Positions 1-7,799 of a DNA stretch of 25,320 bases are shown piece after piece. Location of the stretch: positions 1 to 25,320 of the forward strand of contig HF995998.1 of NCBI GenBank assembly GCA_000432515.1, written 5' to 3'. The position numbers and the translations under genes were made by a program. Position 1 is the first letter of the stretch. Each line of letters begins with the position of its first letter. The notes beneath the pieces were generated by a model that worked only from the letters and a program-made list of their open reading frames with translations, was not told the DNA's origin and searched no databases. The stretch is from Bacteroides sp. CAG:545 (lineage in GTDB: Bacteria > Bacteroidota > Bacteroidia > Bacteroidales > UBA932).

Positions 1-105
1 CAGGGTTTGGGACAGAGTCCCAATGAAAAACATGGGTTAGGGGGATTAAGATAGGCGCTTCGGAAGAAAAAAAGAATTTTCCTTTTCTCTCAGCTTTCAC
101 TATAT
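1..105. other. Left-edge region upstream of trxB
   Basis: No complete gene is visible. Positions 7-13 and 17-23 form a perfect 7-bp inverted repeat (TTGGGAC / GTCCCAA) around a 3-base loop, which could be a small hairpin or an operator half-site pair. The forward frame starting at base 1 stays open to a TAG at 52-54, so the last 17 codons of an upstream gene could lie here, but the short peptide matches nothing I recognise. A 5-codon ATG frame at 24-41 is too short to call. The right part (61-105) is A/T-rich leader and promoter DNA for trxB. Confidence 0.4.
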
Positions 106-108
106 TTG
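77..108 (+). promoter_or_regulatory. Bacteroidota-type promoter of trxB
   Basis: TATATTTG at 101-108 matches the Bacteroidota -7 box TAnnTTTG exactly. A TTTT at 77-80 lies 20 bases upstream, where the -33 box (TTTG) is expected. The box overlaps the TTG codon at 106, so that codon cannot plausibly be the trxB start. Transcription would begin only a few bases before the ATG at 118. Confidence 0.6.
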
Positions 109-117
109 CAAGTTAAA

Positions 118-1056
118 ATGAAGAAAGAGATGGAACTGAATAAATGCGTTATAATCGGCTCAGGCCCTGCGGGCTATACGGCTGCGATTTATGCCGGGAG
201 AGCAGGTATCCAGACTGTCCTGTATGAGGGAATGGAACCGGGCGGACAATTGACCACCACCACTATTGTGGAGAATTATCCGGGATTTGAGAACGGCGTG
301 GATGCAAACTCCCTGATGGCATCGATGAAAGCTCAGGCTGCACGGTTCGGAGCGGAAATACGCCCTGGCAGGATTGTGGAAGCGGATCTTTCCGAAAGAC
401 CTTACAGACTGAAGGATGACACCGGAAAAGAAATCGTGGCAGAAGCATTGATAATAGCCACCGGCGCGACAGCGAAATATCTCGGCCTCCCTTCCGAACA
501 GAAATTCAAGGGCTTGGGCGTTTCAGCCTGCGCCACCTGTGACGGCTTCTTCTATAGAAAGAAAGACGTGGCAGTAGTCGGAGGAGGGGATTCCGCATGC
601 GAAGAGGCCACTTACCTGGCAGGCCTTTGCAAAAAAGTCTATATGATTGTGCGCAGAGACGTCTTCCGCGCATCCAAAGCCATGCAGGAGCGCGTGGCAG
701 CTACTCCGAATATCGAAGTGCTGTGGAACTGCAACACCCAGGAAGTCCTCGGAGACGACTCCGGAGTGACAGGCGCAAGACTGGTCAGAAAAGATGGTAA
801 GGTTTTTGATATCAGCATTGACGGCTTTTTCCTCGGCATTGGCCATCATCCTAATTCCGAACTTTTCGCGAAATGGCTGAAAACAGACGAAAACGGATAT
901 ATCATCACCGAGGGAAAAACTTCAGCAACAGGAGTTCCCGGCGTTTTTGCTGCAGGTGACGTGCAGGACCCGCATTACAGACAGGCAGTGACAGCGGCTG
1001 CATCAGGCTGTAGAGCGGCATTGGACGTGGAGAAATACCTGAATTCGCTGAAGTAA
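118..1056 (+). CDS. trxB: Thioredoxin-disulfide reductase
   Basis: This flavoprotein transfers electrons from NADPH through FAD and a redox disulfide to thioredoxin in the cytoplasm. An N-terminal FAD-binding GSGPAGYTAA motif, the active-site CATC (about residues 138-141), an NADPH-binding GGGDSACEEA and a C-terminal FAD motif GVFAAGDVQDPHYRQ occur in the usual order, and about 312 residues is the normal low-molecular-weight TrxB length. The frame is open from a TTG at 106, but that codon is inside the promoter box. ATG 118 or ATG 130, the latter preceded by purine-rich AAGAAAGAG, are better starts; 130 would give a more usual leader length. bamD follows after 58 bases without an obvious terminator, so read-through is possible. 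The identity is secure; the exact start is not. Confidence 0.95.
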   Translation: MKKEMELNKCVIIGSGPAGYTAAIYAGRAGIQTVLYEGMEPGGQLTTTTIVENYPGFENGVDANSLMASMKAQAARFGAEIRPGRIVEADLSERPYRLKDDTGKEIVAEALIIATGATAKYLGLPSEQKFKGLGVSACATCDGFFYRKKDVAVVGGGDSACEEATYLAGLCKKVYMIVRRDVFRASKAMQERVAATPNIEVLWNCNTQEVLGDDSGVTGARLVRKDGKVFDISIDGFFLGIGHHPNSELFAKWLKTDENGYIITEGKTSATGVPGVFAAGDVQDPHYRQAVTAAASGCRAALDVEKYLNSLK

Positions 1057-1114
1057 GTGACGGAAAAGTCTCATAAGACAAAGACGAATAAGAACGAATA
1101 ATATATATATAGAA

Positions 1115-2002
1115 ATGAAATTTACCGGAAAAGTAATTCTTGGAGTTCTGGTCATTTCCGCGGCTGTCTCCTGCAAATCACAGTTCGATGCGCTGCTTTC
1201 GAGCAATGATGTAGATGCCAAGTACAAGGCTGCCTTCGAATTGTTCAATAAAGGAAAGTACCAGAAGGCTGCTTCACTGTTCGAATCGATGTCAGTGCTC
1301 ACGGACGGTACTGAGAGAGATGACACCGTCCAGTACTATTGGGGCTTGAGCAATTATCGCTTCAAGGATTACGTGACCGCAGAGGCAAACTTCACAAGGT
1401 TCGTCACCAATTTTCCGCGCAGTCCGTTTGCAGAAAACGCCAGATTCCTCAGAATCGACTGCCTCTACAGGTCCACATACAGATATGAACTGGACCAGAC
1501 ACCTACCAAGGTGGCGATAGCTGCGATTGCAGAATATCAGAAGGACTACGGCTCTCAGTCCCACGCAACCGAGTGCGCGGCAATGCTTGACGACCTGAAC
1601 GAGAGACTTGACAGGAAAGCCTACGAATCCGCCCGGCTCTATTTCAATATGGAAGACTACAAAGCCGCCAGAGTCGCGTTCAGGAATACGCTCAAGGACA
1701 ATGCGGACAACATCTATCGTGAAGACATCCTGTACTACATTGCCAAATCTTCCTACAAATACGCTCAGTTGAGCGTACACTCCAAGCAGAAAGAGCGCTA
1801 CCTCACCTTCATTGATGATTACCTGAATTTCGTGGGCGAGATACCTCAGTCCAAGTATTCAAGAGAATTGAAGACACTGTATGCAAGGGCACAGAAGGCA
1901 CTTGGACGCAGCACCAGTGATGAAGAAATAGCCGGCACGGACAAGTCATTTGCCAAAGAGCGCAAGACTGCCGAGAAGGCGGACAAGCAGCAGAAGAAAT
2001 AG
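1115..2002 (+). CDS. bamD: Outer membrane assembly lipoprotein BamD
   Basis: BamD is the essential lipoprotein partner of BamA in the machine that folds beta-barrel proteins into the outer membrane. The N-terminus is a lipoprotein signal with a hydrophobic segment and AAVSC, giving a mature Cys20. Next come TPR-like helical repeats with recognisable pieces KYKAAFELFNKGKYQKAASL, YYWGLSNYRFKDYVTAEANF and FPRSPFAENARFLR, typical of the YfiO/BamD family. The last 30 residues are rich in Lys, Glu and Ala and look disordered. 295 residues is somewhat longer than the E. coli protein. The start is the ATG in an AT-rich leader (TATATATATAGAA). The bamA gene for its main partner lies about 8 kb downstream in this window. 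The next gene is rpoZ, a neighbour I associate with bamD in Bacteroidales. Confidence 0.9.
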   Translation: MKFTGKVILGVLVISAAVSCKSQFDALLSSNDVDAKYKAAFELFNKGKYQKAASLFESMSVLTDGTERDDTVQYYWGLSNYRFKDYVTAEANFTRFVTNFPRSPFAENARFLRIDCLYRSTYRYELDQTPTKVAIAAIAEYQKDYGSQSHATECAAMLDDLNERLDRKAYESARLYFNMEDYKAARVAFRNTLKDNADNIYREDILYYIAKSSYKYAQLSVHSKQKERYLTFIDDYLNFVGEIPQSKYSRELKTLYARAQKALGRSTSDEEIAGTDKSFAKERKTAEKADKQQKK

Positions 2003-2108
2003 AATCAGTTCCAAAACTTTTGAAACTTTCTTGAAATCGCTGAAGTATATACTTATAGAGGCACATGGAAGGCCTCAGAGTAAATGAAATTTAATTTAAA
2101 AGACGAAA

Positions 2109-2474
2109 ATGGATAAGAAAATCGTACCGCAGAACACCATTACAAGAGATGTGAAAGACCTTGCAGCTCCTACAGGAAACCTTTATGAGTCAGTGGTGAT
2201 TCTGTACAAGAGAGCAAATCAGATTGCACTCGCAGAGAAGAAAGAACTTAACAAGAAACTCGAGGACTTCAAGAATGACCGCGATTCGATGGACGAAGTG
2301 TTCGAAAACCGTGAGCAGATCGAGATATCAAAATATTACGAAAGACAGCCTAAACCTGTTCTCGTGGCGATTTCTGAATTTGAAAACGGAGAACTTTCAT
2401 ACAGAATGGCAAATCACGACAATGCAGAATCAGCAGAAACACCTGCTCCTGCACGTAAAGTGACTGAGGAATAG
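2109..2474 (+). CDS. rpoZ: RNA polymerase omega subunit (Bacteroidota type)
   Basis: Omega helps assemble and stabilise RNA polymerase by clamping the beta-prime C-terminus. The 121-residue product has the features of the Bacteroidota omega family: TGNLYESVVILYKRANQIAL (about residues 22-41), then a Lys-rich helix, then FENREQIEISKYYERQPKP (about residues 65-83). The Gly-Asn-hydrophobic-Glu and KRANQI pieces correspond to the core omega helix. The last 20 or so residues (ESAETPAPARKVTEE) are a low-complexity tail that may be lineage-specific. It starts in a very A-rich leader and is followed after 12 bases by recN, so bamD, rpoZ and recN are probably one transcription unit. It is often annotated only as a hypothetical protein in this phylum. 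Confidence 0.87.
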   Translation: MDKKIVPQNTITRDVKDLAAPTGNLYESVVILYKRANQIALAEKKELNKKLEDFKNDRDSMDEVFENREQIEISKYYERQPKPVLVAISEFENGELSYRMANHDNAESAETPAPARKVTEE

Positions 2475-2486
2475 TATTTCCTTGCT

Positions 2487-4169
2487 ATGCTGAGCTCTCT
2501 TCACATAAAGAACTACGTACTTATAGACTCGCTGGATATAGATTTTCCTGCGGGTCTCGTCATTATTACCGGTCAGACCGGTGCCGGCAAGTCCATCATA
2601 CTCGGAGCATTGTCACTGGTACTGGGCGGTAAATCAGACACTTCCGCTATCGGAACAGCAGGTGACAACTGCGTGGTCGAGGCGGAGTTTGAGGTCAATG
2701 ACGAAGACGGTTCCCTGAAGAACTTCCTCGACGAAAACGACATCGATTTCGACGGAAGAAATCTCGTGATAAGAAGGGTGCTCAACTCCTCCGGCCGGTC
2801 CCGTTCTTTTGTCAATGACTGCCCCGCTTCAGTAAAAGTCCTTTCCGCATTGTCCTCCCGCCTGATCGACATCCACTCCCAGCACGAGACCATGTTGCTC
2901 AGGGACAAGACTTTCCAGATGTCAATGCTGGACCACTTTGCGGATGATACAGCTCTTCTTTCCTCATGCCGAGAGGCCTGGACTGAACTGGCCGTCCTGA
3001 AATCCGAATACGCATCAGTTACGGAGACATTGACGAAGATGAATGCGGAGCAGGACTACAATCAGGCCCAATACTCCCAACTCGAAGCCGCCAAACTCAA
3101 GGAAGGCGAACTGGAAGACCTGGAAGTGGAGCAGAAGCAGCTTGCAAATGCCGAGGAGATAAAGTCAAGTCTCTATCAGATAGAGAATTACTTCAATCCG
3201 TCAGCCGATGACGGACAGGATGAGCGTCCGTCGCTTGACTTCATCCTGAAAGAATCGTCCAAGCTGTTGGACAAGATTTCCGACTATGTCCCGGCCGCGT
3301 CTGCATTGTCCTCACGCATCGAATCTTCTCGTCTGGAACTCGACGACATCCTTTCTGAAGTCTCTGACCTGGAGGCCAGGACGGATGTTTCCAATGAAAG
3401 ACTTCAGGAAGTAGATGACAGGTTGTCAATGCTTTATGACCTTATGAAGAAGCATTCTTGCACGAGCGTTGAGGAACTTATAGCATTGAGAGACAAACTC
3501 TCTGAGGCATTGGCCGACACATCTGTGCTCGAGGCAAGGAAAGCGGAACTCAAGAAACTGATCGCAGATGCGGAAGCCAAATTGGATGAAGCATGTAAGC
3601 GTCTTCATGAAGCCAGGGCGAAAGCCGCTCCTCAGTTTGCCGATTCCATCTGCCGCTCGATCCGTTCTCTGGAACTGGACAGGGCAGTATTCGATGTCAT
3701 TCTCGAACCGGCTCAGCAGGGACCTTCAGGCTCGGATTCCATACTTTTCCGATTCTCATCCGCAGGCAAGAACCCAGTAGATGTGGCAAAATGTGCATCC
3801 GGAGGTGAAATGTCCCGTATCATGCTCTGTCTCAAGGAAATGCTGGCCCGCTATACGAATATGCCGTCGATGATTTTCGATGAGATCGACACGGGCGTTT
3901 CCGGCAGCGTGGCAGACAAGATGGGCGAAATGATATGCAGTATGGGCGAGTATATGCAGGTATTCGCTATAACGCATCTTCCGCAGGTTGCGGCCAAAGG
4001 CGATGCACATTACATTGTCACCAAGACATCTGAATCTGATGACCGGGCCGTCACTTCCATCCGCAGAATCTCAGGCGAAGAGCGCCTCATGGAAGTTGCA
4101 CGCATTCTCAGCGGCTCCAAAGTCACACCTGAGGCCATTGCAAATGCAAAGTCTCTACTCGGAAATTAA
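2487..4169 (+). CDS. recN: DNA repair ATPase RecN
   Basis: RecN is an SMC-like ATPase that acts with RecA in repair of double-strand breaks. The N-terminus has LHIKNYVLIDSLDIDF, the usual RecN/SMC opening, and the Walker A motif GQTGAGKS at residues 29-36. The middle (about 150-380) is a long charged coiled-coil region. The C-terminal ATPase half has the ABC signature ASGGEMSR (437-444), Walker B MIFDEIDTG starting at 462, and a D-loop/H-loop region containing ITHLPQVAA. 560 residues is the family norm. It lies 12 bases after rpoZ and converges with the minus-strand LysM gene across only 22 bases, with no visible terminator between them. Confidence 0.95.
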   Translation: MLSSLHIKNYVLIDSLDIDFPAGLVIITGQTGAGKSIILGALSLVLGGKSDTSAIGTAGDNCVVEAEFEVNDEDGSLKNFLDENDIDFDGRNLVIRRVLNSSGRSRSFVNDCPASVKVLSALSSRLIDIHSQHETMLLRDKTFQMSMLDHFADDTALLSSCREAWTELAVLKSEYASVTETLTKMNAEQDYNQAQYSQLEAAKLKEGELEDLEVEQKQLANAEEIKSSLYQIENYFNPSADDGQDERPSLDFILKESSKLLDKISDYVPAASALSSRIESSRLELDDILSEVSDLEARTDVSNERLQEVDDRLSMLYDLMKKHSCTSVEELIALRDKLSEALADTSVLEARKAELKKLIADAEAKLDEACKRLHEARAKAAPQFADSICRSIRSLELDRAVFDVILEPAQQGPSGSDSILFRFSSAGKNPVDVAKCASGGEMSRIMLCLKEMLARYTNMPSMIFDEIDTGVSGSVADKMGEMICSMGEYMQVFAITHLPQVAAKGDAHYIVTKTSESDDRAVTSIRRISGEERLMEVARILSGSKVTPEAIANAKSLLGN

Positions 4170-4191
4170 TTAGTGCGCTTCCCGTAAAAAA

Positions 4192-5925
4192 CTATCTTCT
4201 GACTATTTTTATAGAGTAATCCGGGCCGTAAACAATGCGGCGTACACCCTCATTGACATAACCTCCGTCCTCGCTCTGTCTGAAAAGCAGGTCGGTCTGC
4301 ATCATAGGCGTATTGTCGAGTCTGCCTACGAATTTCATCCAATTCCTGCCGTAGGTGGCTTTCATCTTGATGAAGAAGTATGCAAGGTCGTAGCCTTGGA
4401 AAGAGAACTGAGTAGGCTCAGCATTGTACAGAGCCCTGTATTCGAGAATGAACTGGCGTACCTTCTCATTGTCATAATCGATATAGTAGGCAGTCGAGAT
4501 TCTAGTCTTGAGATTATGGAGATTCTCCACATCGATGGTTTCGAAAGACTTTATCTTGGACGGGCTGTAGAGAACTACATTGAACTTTCTGTAAACCAGC
4601 ATGTCCAGATTTCTCACGACATCATTCACGAAAGCTTCGCTCTCCGAATTGATAATCACTCTGTTGGTGCCGGTCTTGGTCATGAGCTCGCCCATGACAT
4701 TGGCCGCATTCCTGCCTTCAAGGATGTTGTATGAATATCTGATGACATTCAGTCCGGCATTTTCCACAGCCTCGTTCATCTGCTGGACAGCACTGTTTGC
4801 TGAAGCATTCTTTTCGCTGATTACCAGTATCTTGTCTCCTGAACGGTTTTCGCTTTTCACCCAATTTGCCAAGTCATTGAACTGCATGGCAGTCGAAGCC
4901 GGAGCCTGGATGAGATTTCTGTGGGACGGTATCAGGCTGGCGGTCCTGTGGTCGAGCGGCGAAATGATATAGGTGTCCTCGCTGCTGATGGAAAGCACCC
5001 TTTCAAGCGTCTCAGTCTTGAGCGGTCCTATGCAGATGTCACTTTCGTTCATCCTCTGCGCAGTCACGGGAGCAGTGCTTCCAGGAGCATCATAGACGCT
5101 CAGATCCACGTCAATGCCCTCTTTTCCGAGTTCCCTCACGGCCATGAGCACACCGCTGTAAAAATCCATAGACGTCTCGCTCGGTGATGTGGTCGATGCC
5201 TTGAAAGGCATTATCAGCAAGGCATTTACCTTGGACTGTCTGGAAAGAGAGTAGTCCTGCTCGGGTTTCTGATGAACTGTACTTTCCGCTGGAGTCTCTT
5301 TTACGTCAGCGGCAGGAGTAACCGCCTTTGCCGTACTTTTCTTCTCAGCTTCGAGTTCCCTTACCTTGGCGGCTGTCGGAATCCTTAGTTTCTGTCTGTT
5401 CTTGAGTTTGGAAGTCTTGAGGCCATTGTAGGACATCAGCAGTTCCTTGGAAATCGAGTATTTGTAGGCAATGTCTTCGATGTCCTCATACCATTTCGTG
5501 ACATGAATGGTATAATCGTCCTTTTTGTTGTCAGCTTTCTTGCTGTCATCCTTTCTGCGGGATTCAGAAGCTGATCTTTCCTGTTTTTCAGGCTCTGGAG
5601 CTGTCTGTTCCGCAGGTTTTGCCTGAGTTCCTGCAGTAGGGATGAGAATGATCGAATTCTTCTTCAGTCCGACAGTCTTGAGGTCGAGCTCCTGATTTGC
5701 ATTGCAGATGTCATCCACGCTCACGCCATAAGCCTTGGCGATGGAGAACAGCGTCTGCTTCTCCAGTACGACATGAGAATAATAAACCTTTCCGTCACTG
5801 CCTCTGACCTTTTCTTTCGAGACGGTGACAGGAGCCTGAGTATATGTCTGGGCAGACGCCGTAGCCTGCATACAGGCCATCACGATCACTGCACTTATGC
5901 CTGCCTTAAGTAAATTCATTCTCAT
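4192..5925 (-). CDS. Secreted protein with two LysM domains and a type-1 periplasmic-binding-like domain
   Basis: This is a 577-residue envelope protein. Residues 1-25 are a signal peptide; cleavage after SAQ is likely, although VMAC ending at Cys18 is a weak lipobox alternative. LysM domains, which bind glycan strands of peptidoglycan, cover about 50-97 (with SIAKAYGVSVDDICNANQ) and 138-184 (with DIAYKYSISKELLMSYN). They are separated by a charged Pro/Lys/Glu linker. From about 232 the sequence reads like the two-lobed binding-protein fold: VNALLIMPF, then DFYSGVLMAVRELG, a YIISPLDH segment, KILVISEK and FSFQGYDLAYFF. The frame stays open further upstream, but the ATG at 5925 is chosen because the signal peptide begins there and the glycosyltransferase stop is just 10 bases before it. 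Similar proteins are often annotated as LysM or amino-acid ABC binding proteins. No transporter is adjacent, so a structural or regulatory cell-wall role is my inference. Confidence 0.82.
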   Translation of the reverse strand: MRMNLLKAGISAVIVMACMQATASAQTYTQAPVTVSKEKVRGSDGKVYYSHVVLEKQTLFSIAKAYGVSVDDICNANQELDLKTVGLKKNSIILIPTAGTQAKPAEQTAPEPEKQERSASESRRKDDSKKADNKKDDYTIHVTKWYEDIEDIAYKYSISKELLMSYNGLKTSKLKNRQKLRIPTAAKVRELEAEKKSTAKAVTPAADVKETPAESTVHQKPEQDYSLSRQSKVNALLIMPFKASTTSPSETSMDFYSGVLMAVRELGKEGIDVDLSVYDAPGSTAPVTAQRMNESDICIGPLKTETLERVLSISSEDTYIISPLDHRTASLIPSHRNLIQAPASTAMQFNDLANWVKSENRSGDKILVISEKNASANSAVQQMNEAVENAGLNVIRYSYNILEGRNAANVMGELMTKTGTNRVIINSESEAFVNDVVRNLDMLVYRKFNVVLYSPSKIKSFETIDVENLHNLKTRISTAYYIDYDNEKVRQFILEYRALYNAEPTQFSFQGYDLAYFFIKMKATYGRNWMKFVGRLDNTPMMQTDLLFRQSEDGGYVNEGVRRIVYGPDYSIKIVRR

Positions 5926-5935
5926 ATTGACTGCT

Positions 5936-7057
5936 CTATAATGATTCTGCAAATGTTCTGAGAGTGTCGCAGAAAGCCGACCAGGACAGTCTTCTTTTCT
6001 CAGAACGGATTCTGTCAATGAAACCTTCCCTTTCTTCAGGATGCCTGAAGAACGACACGATTTCCTTCCGGATACATTCCGGTTCCGCCTCCTCAGCGAC
6101 AATACCCGTGCCAGTATCGCCGATAGTGCTTTTCAGTCCGCCCACATCAGTCACGATCATCGGAACCTCAAAGTGGTACGATACCGAACTGATGCCGCTC
6201 TGTGTCGCGCTCCGGTAAGGCAGAACAGTTACATCGGCCGCCGAGAAATAATCCTTCACCTCCGAGTCCTTTATATATTTGGGATAGAGATGAATCCTGT
6301 CTTTGCCGGGAATACTGTCAATGATGTCCTGATATTCCTTGAACGAGCCGTAAGGCTCCCCGGCGATTATCAGCTGATAACTGTCATCGAGGCCTTCAAA
6401 TGCCCTCAGCAGAATATCCAGACCCTTATAATGCCGTATCAGACCGAAGAACAATATGTTTTTCTTTCCGTGTTCCAGGCCCAGTTTGTCCTCGGCATCC
6501 TCCCTCTTGAGCTTTTCCCCGAAATGGGAGTACAGCGGATGCTGGCGCATAATGTATCTGGCATCAGGCTTCAGCCGCAGCAGATCCTCAGTCACGGCAT
6601 CGCACATCGTGACGAAACCGTCACACCCTTTCAAGAAATACTTCGTGAAAGGAGTGTCGAAGAAACGCTGCTCGTGCGGAACCACATTGTCCAGAATACC
6701 GATTACCTTGCAGTGCTTTCCGGCATGTCTTGCCACGAAGCCGAGTGAAGGCGCGAAATAGGACATCCAGTACCTCATGATGAGGACGTCAGGCTCCCAT
6801 TCCCTGATTTTCTTCGCCGCGCTTATCCAGGAAAACGGATTGGCCGTATCCAGTATTGCAGTGCTTTCCACTGGCGCCGCTTCATCATCCGGCGTGACAT
6901 ACTGAGTCTTGCCCGGAAACAGGAAGTCCGGGTACTGCCTGGTGAAATTGAACGCCTTGACGATATCAGTTTTGCCCAGTTCGGCGTATAAGGCTGCGTT
7001 GAACTGGGCAATTCCTCCTCTGAAAGGATAGAAGCAGGAAAGTACTGCGATTTTCAC
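5936..7057 (-). CDS. Glycosyltransferase, GT4-like (GT-B fold)
   Basis: The 373-residue protein probably transfers a sugar from a nucleotide donor onto an envelope glycan or lipid; the substrate cannot be told. The N-terminus MKIAVLSCFYPFRGGIAQFN, with its Gly-Gly acceptor loop, and the C-terminal half (NILFFGLIRHYKGLDILLRA, then LIIAGEPYG, then a PYRSATQSG segment and VTDVGG) match the two Rossmann lobes of GT4-like enzymes. The Glu-x7-Glu motif of classical GT4 enzymes is not evident: the corresponding stretch reads SATQSGISSVSYHFEVP. The start is GTG at 7057, since no in-frame ATG lies nearby and the upstream ompH-like stop is 3 bases away. The gene is the middle member of a three-gene minus-strand operon with envelope proteins on both sides. 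Family placement is firm, specific function unknown. Confidence 0.85.
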   Translation of the reverse strand: MKIAVLSCFYPFRGGIAQFNAALYAELGKTDIVKAFNFTRQYPDFLFPGKTQYVTPDDEAAPVESTAILDTANPFSWISAAKKIREWEPDVLIMRYWMSYFAPSLGFVARHAGKHCKVIGILDNVVPHEQRFFDTPFTKYFLKGCDGFVTMCDAVTEDLLRLKPDARYIMRQHPLYSHFGEKLKREDAEDKLGLEHGKKNILFFGLIRHYKGLDILLRAFEGLDDSYQLIIAGEPYGSFKEYQDIIDSIPGKDRIHLYPKYIKDSEVKDYFSAADVTVLPYRSATQSGISSVSYHFEVPMIVTDVGGLKSTIGDTGTGIVAEEAEPECIRKEIVSFFRHPEEREGFIDRIRSEKRRLSWSAFCDTLRTFAESL

Positions 7058-7060
7058 TAT

Positions 7061-7714
7061 TTAGTTCTTCTTATCTTCTTTCTTGGTCTGAGCTCCGGTG
7101 CTCTTGGACTTGCTCTTCACATACTCGTCATTGAGCTTTGTGATTATGTCCTCAGTAACGTCGAGAGAACTGTCGGCAGCGGCAACAGGAGACGGGAGAA
7201 TGTCACCGGATGTAGAGATGACCATAGCATAACCGTTCTCTACAGCGTATCTGTCGAGGAACTGCTTGATGGCATCGCCGATATTGTTCATCATAACCTG
7301 CTGCTCCTCAGCGATTTCCTGCTGCTTCTGATTTGCATAAGCATTGAAATCATTCCTCTGCTGGTCGAGTTTCTGAGCCTGAACTTCAGCTGCGGAACGG
7401 AGCATGAGGCCCTTGTTCATCTTCTCCTGGAAAGAATTCACATCATTCTGGAGTTTGTTGCCTCTTCTGTTCACCTCTTCCTGGATGCCCTGTACCTTGG
7501 ATTCTACAACAGACCTGAGGTCGTTTGCCATATCATAGTCAGTAATCACCTTGTCGAGGTTGAAATATACGATGGCACCGTTGGCAACAACAGCGGATTC
7601 AGAATTTTCTGCACCCTGAGCGCCTGATTTCTTGCCTGAGAACAATGTTACTGCCGCGAGTGCTGCCACAGCAACAAGGGCTATGACGCTGAGAATTAAT
7701 GGTGTGTTTTTCAT
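7061..7714 (-). CDS. OmpH/Skp-family protein, membrane-anchored
   Basis: Skp/OmpH proteins are periplasmic trimers whose long helical arms hold unfolded outer-membrane proteins. This 217-residue paralogue has an uncleaved-looking hydrophobic segment (about residues 6-26), a short linker, the family beta-strand start IVYFNLDKVITDYDMANDLR, and a long Gln/Asn/Glu-rich coiled coil. It then has a closing strand region (YAMVISTSGDILP) and a Lys-rich tail. The hydrophobic N-terminus without an obvious cleavage site suggests an inner-membrane anchor, unlike the secreted paralogue at 12858. It opens the operon that continues into the glycosyltransferase and LysM genes, and a promoter box lies 55 bases upstream. 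Its exact client is unknown. Confidence 0.82.
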   Translation of the reverse strand: MKNTPLILSVIALVAVAALAAVTLFSGKKSGAQGAENSESAVVANGAIVYFNLDKVITDYDMANDLRSVVESKVQGIQEEVNRRGNKLQNDVNSFQEKMNKGLMLRSAAEVQAQKLDQQRNDFNAYANQKQQEIAEEQQVMMNNIGDAIKQFLDRYAVENGYAMVISTSGDILPSPVAAADSSLDVTEDIITKLNDEYVKSKSKSTGAQTKKEDKKN

Positions 7715-7768
7715 TATTGTTTGATTTTAATAATTATCGTTTATAGTTTATCGTTTTTTACGCAGTCG

Positions 7769-7799
7769 CAAAATTACTAAAAGATTTTAATCTTGGAAA
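7769..7799 (-). promoter_or_regulatory. Promoter of the ompH-like / glycosyltransferase / LysM operon
   Basis: Read on the minus strand, TAATTTTG at 7776-7769 matches the TAnnTTTG -7 box. A TTTC at 7799-7796 sits 19 bases upstream where the -33 box belongs; it differs from TTTG at one base. The -33 element lies inside the left copy of the tandem repeat at 7782-7823. Confidence 0.5.

Noticed and set aside
1100..1111. TATATATA run before bamD as a promoter
   Set aside because: It lacks the TTTG part of the -7 box and a -33 element; simple AT-rich leader is more likely.
5926..6102. Upstream extension of the LysM-protein frame
   Set aside because: It overlaps the end of the glycosyltransferase gene and would bury the signal peptide that begins at 5925.
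6041..6748. Long open frame on the plus strand opposite the glycosyltransferase
   Set aside because: It is antisense to a well-supported gene, has no recognisable domain, and shows no start context or promoter of its own.
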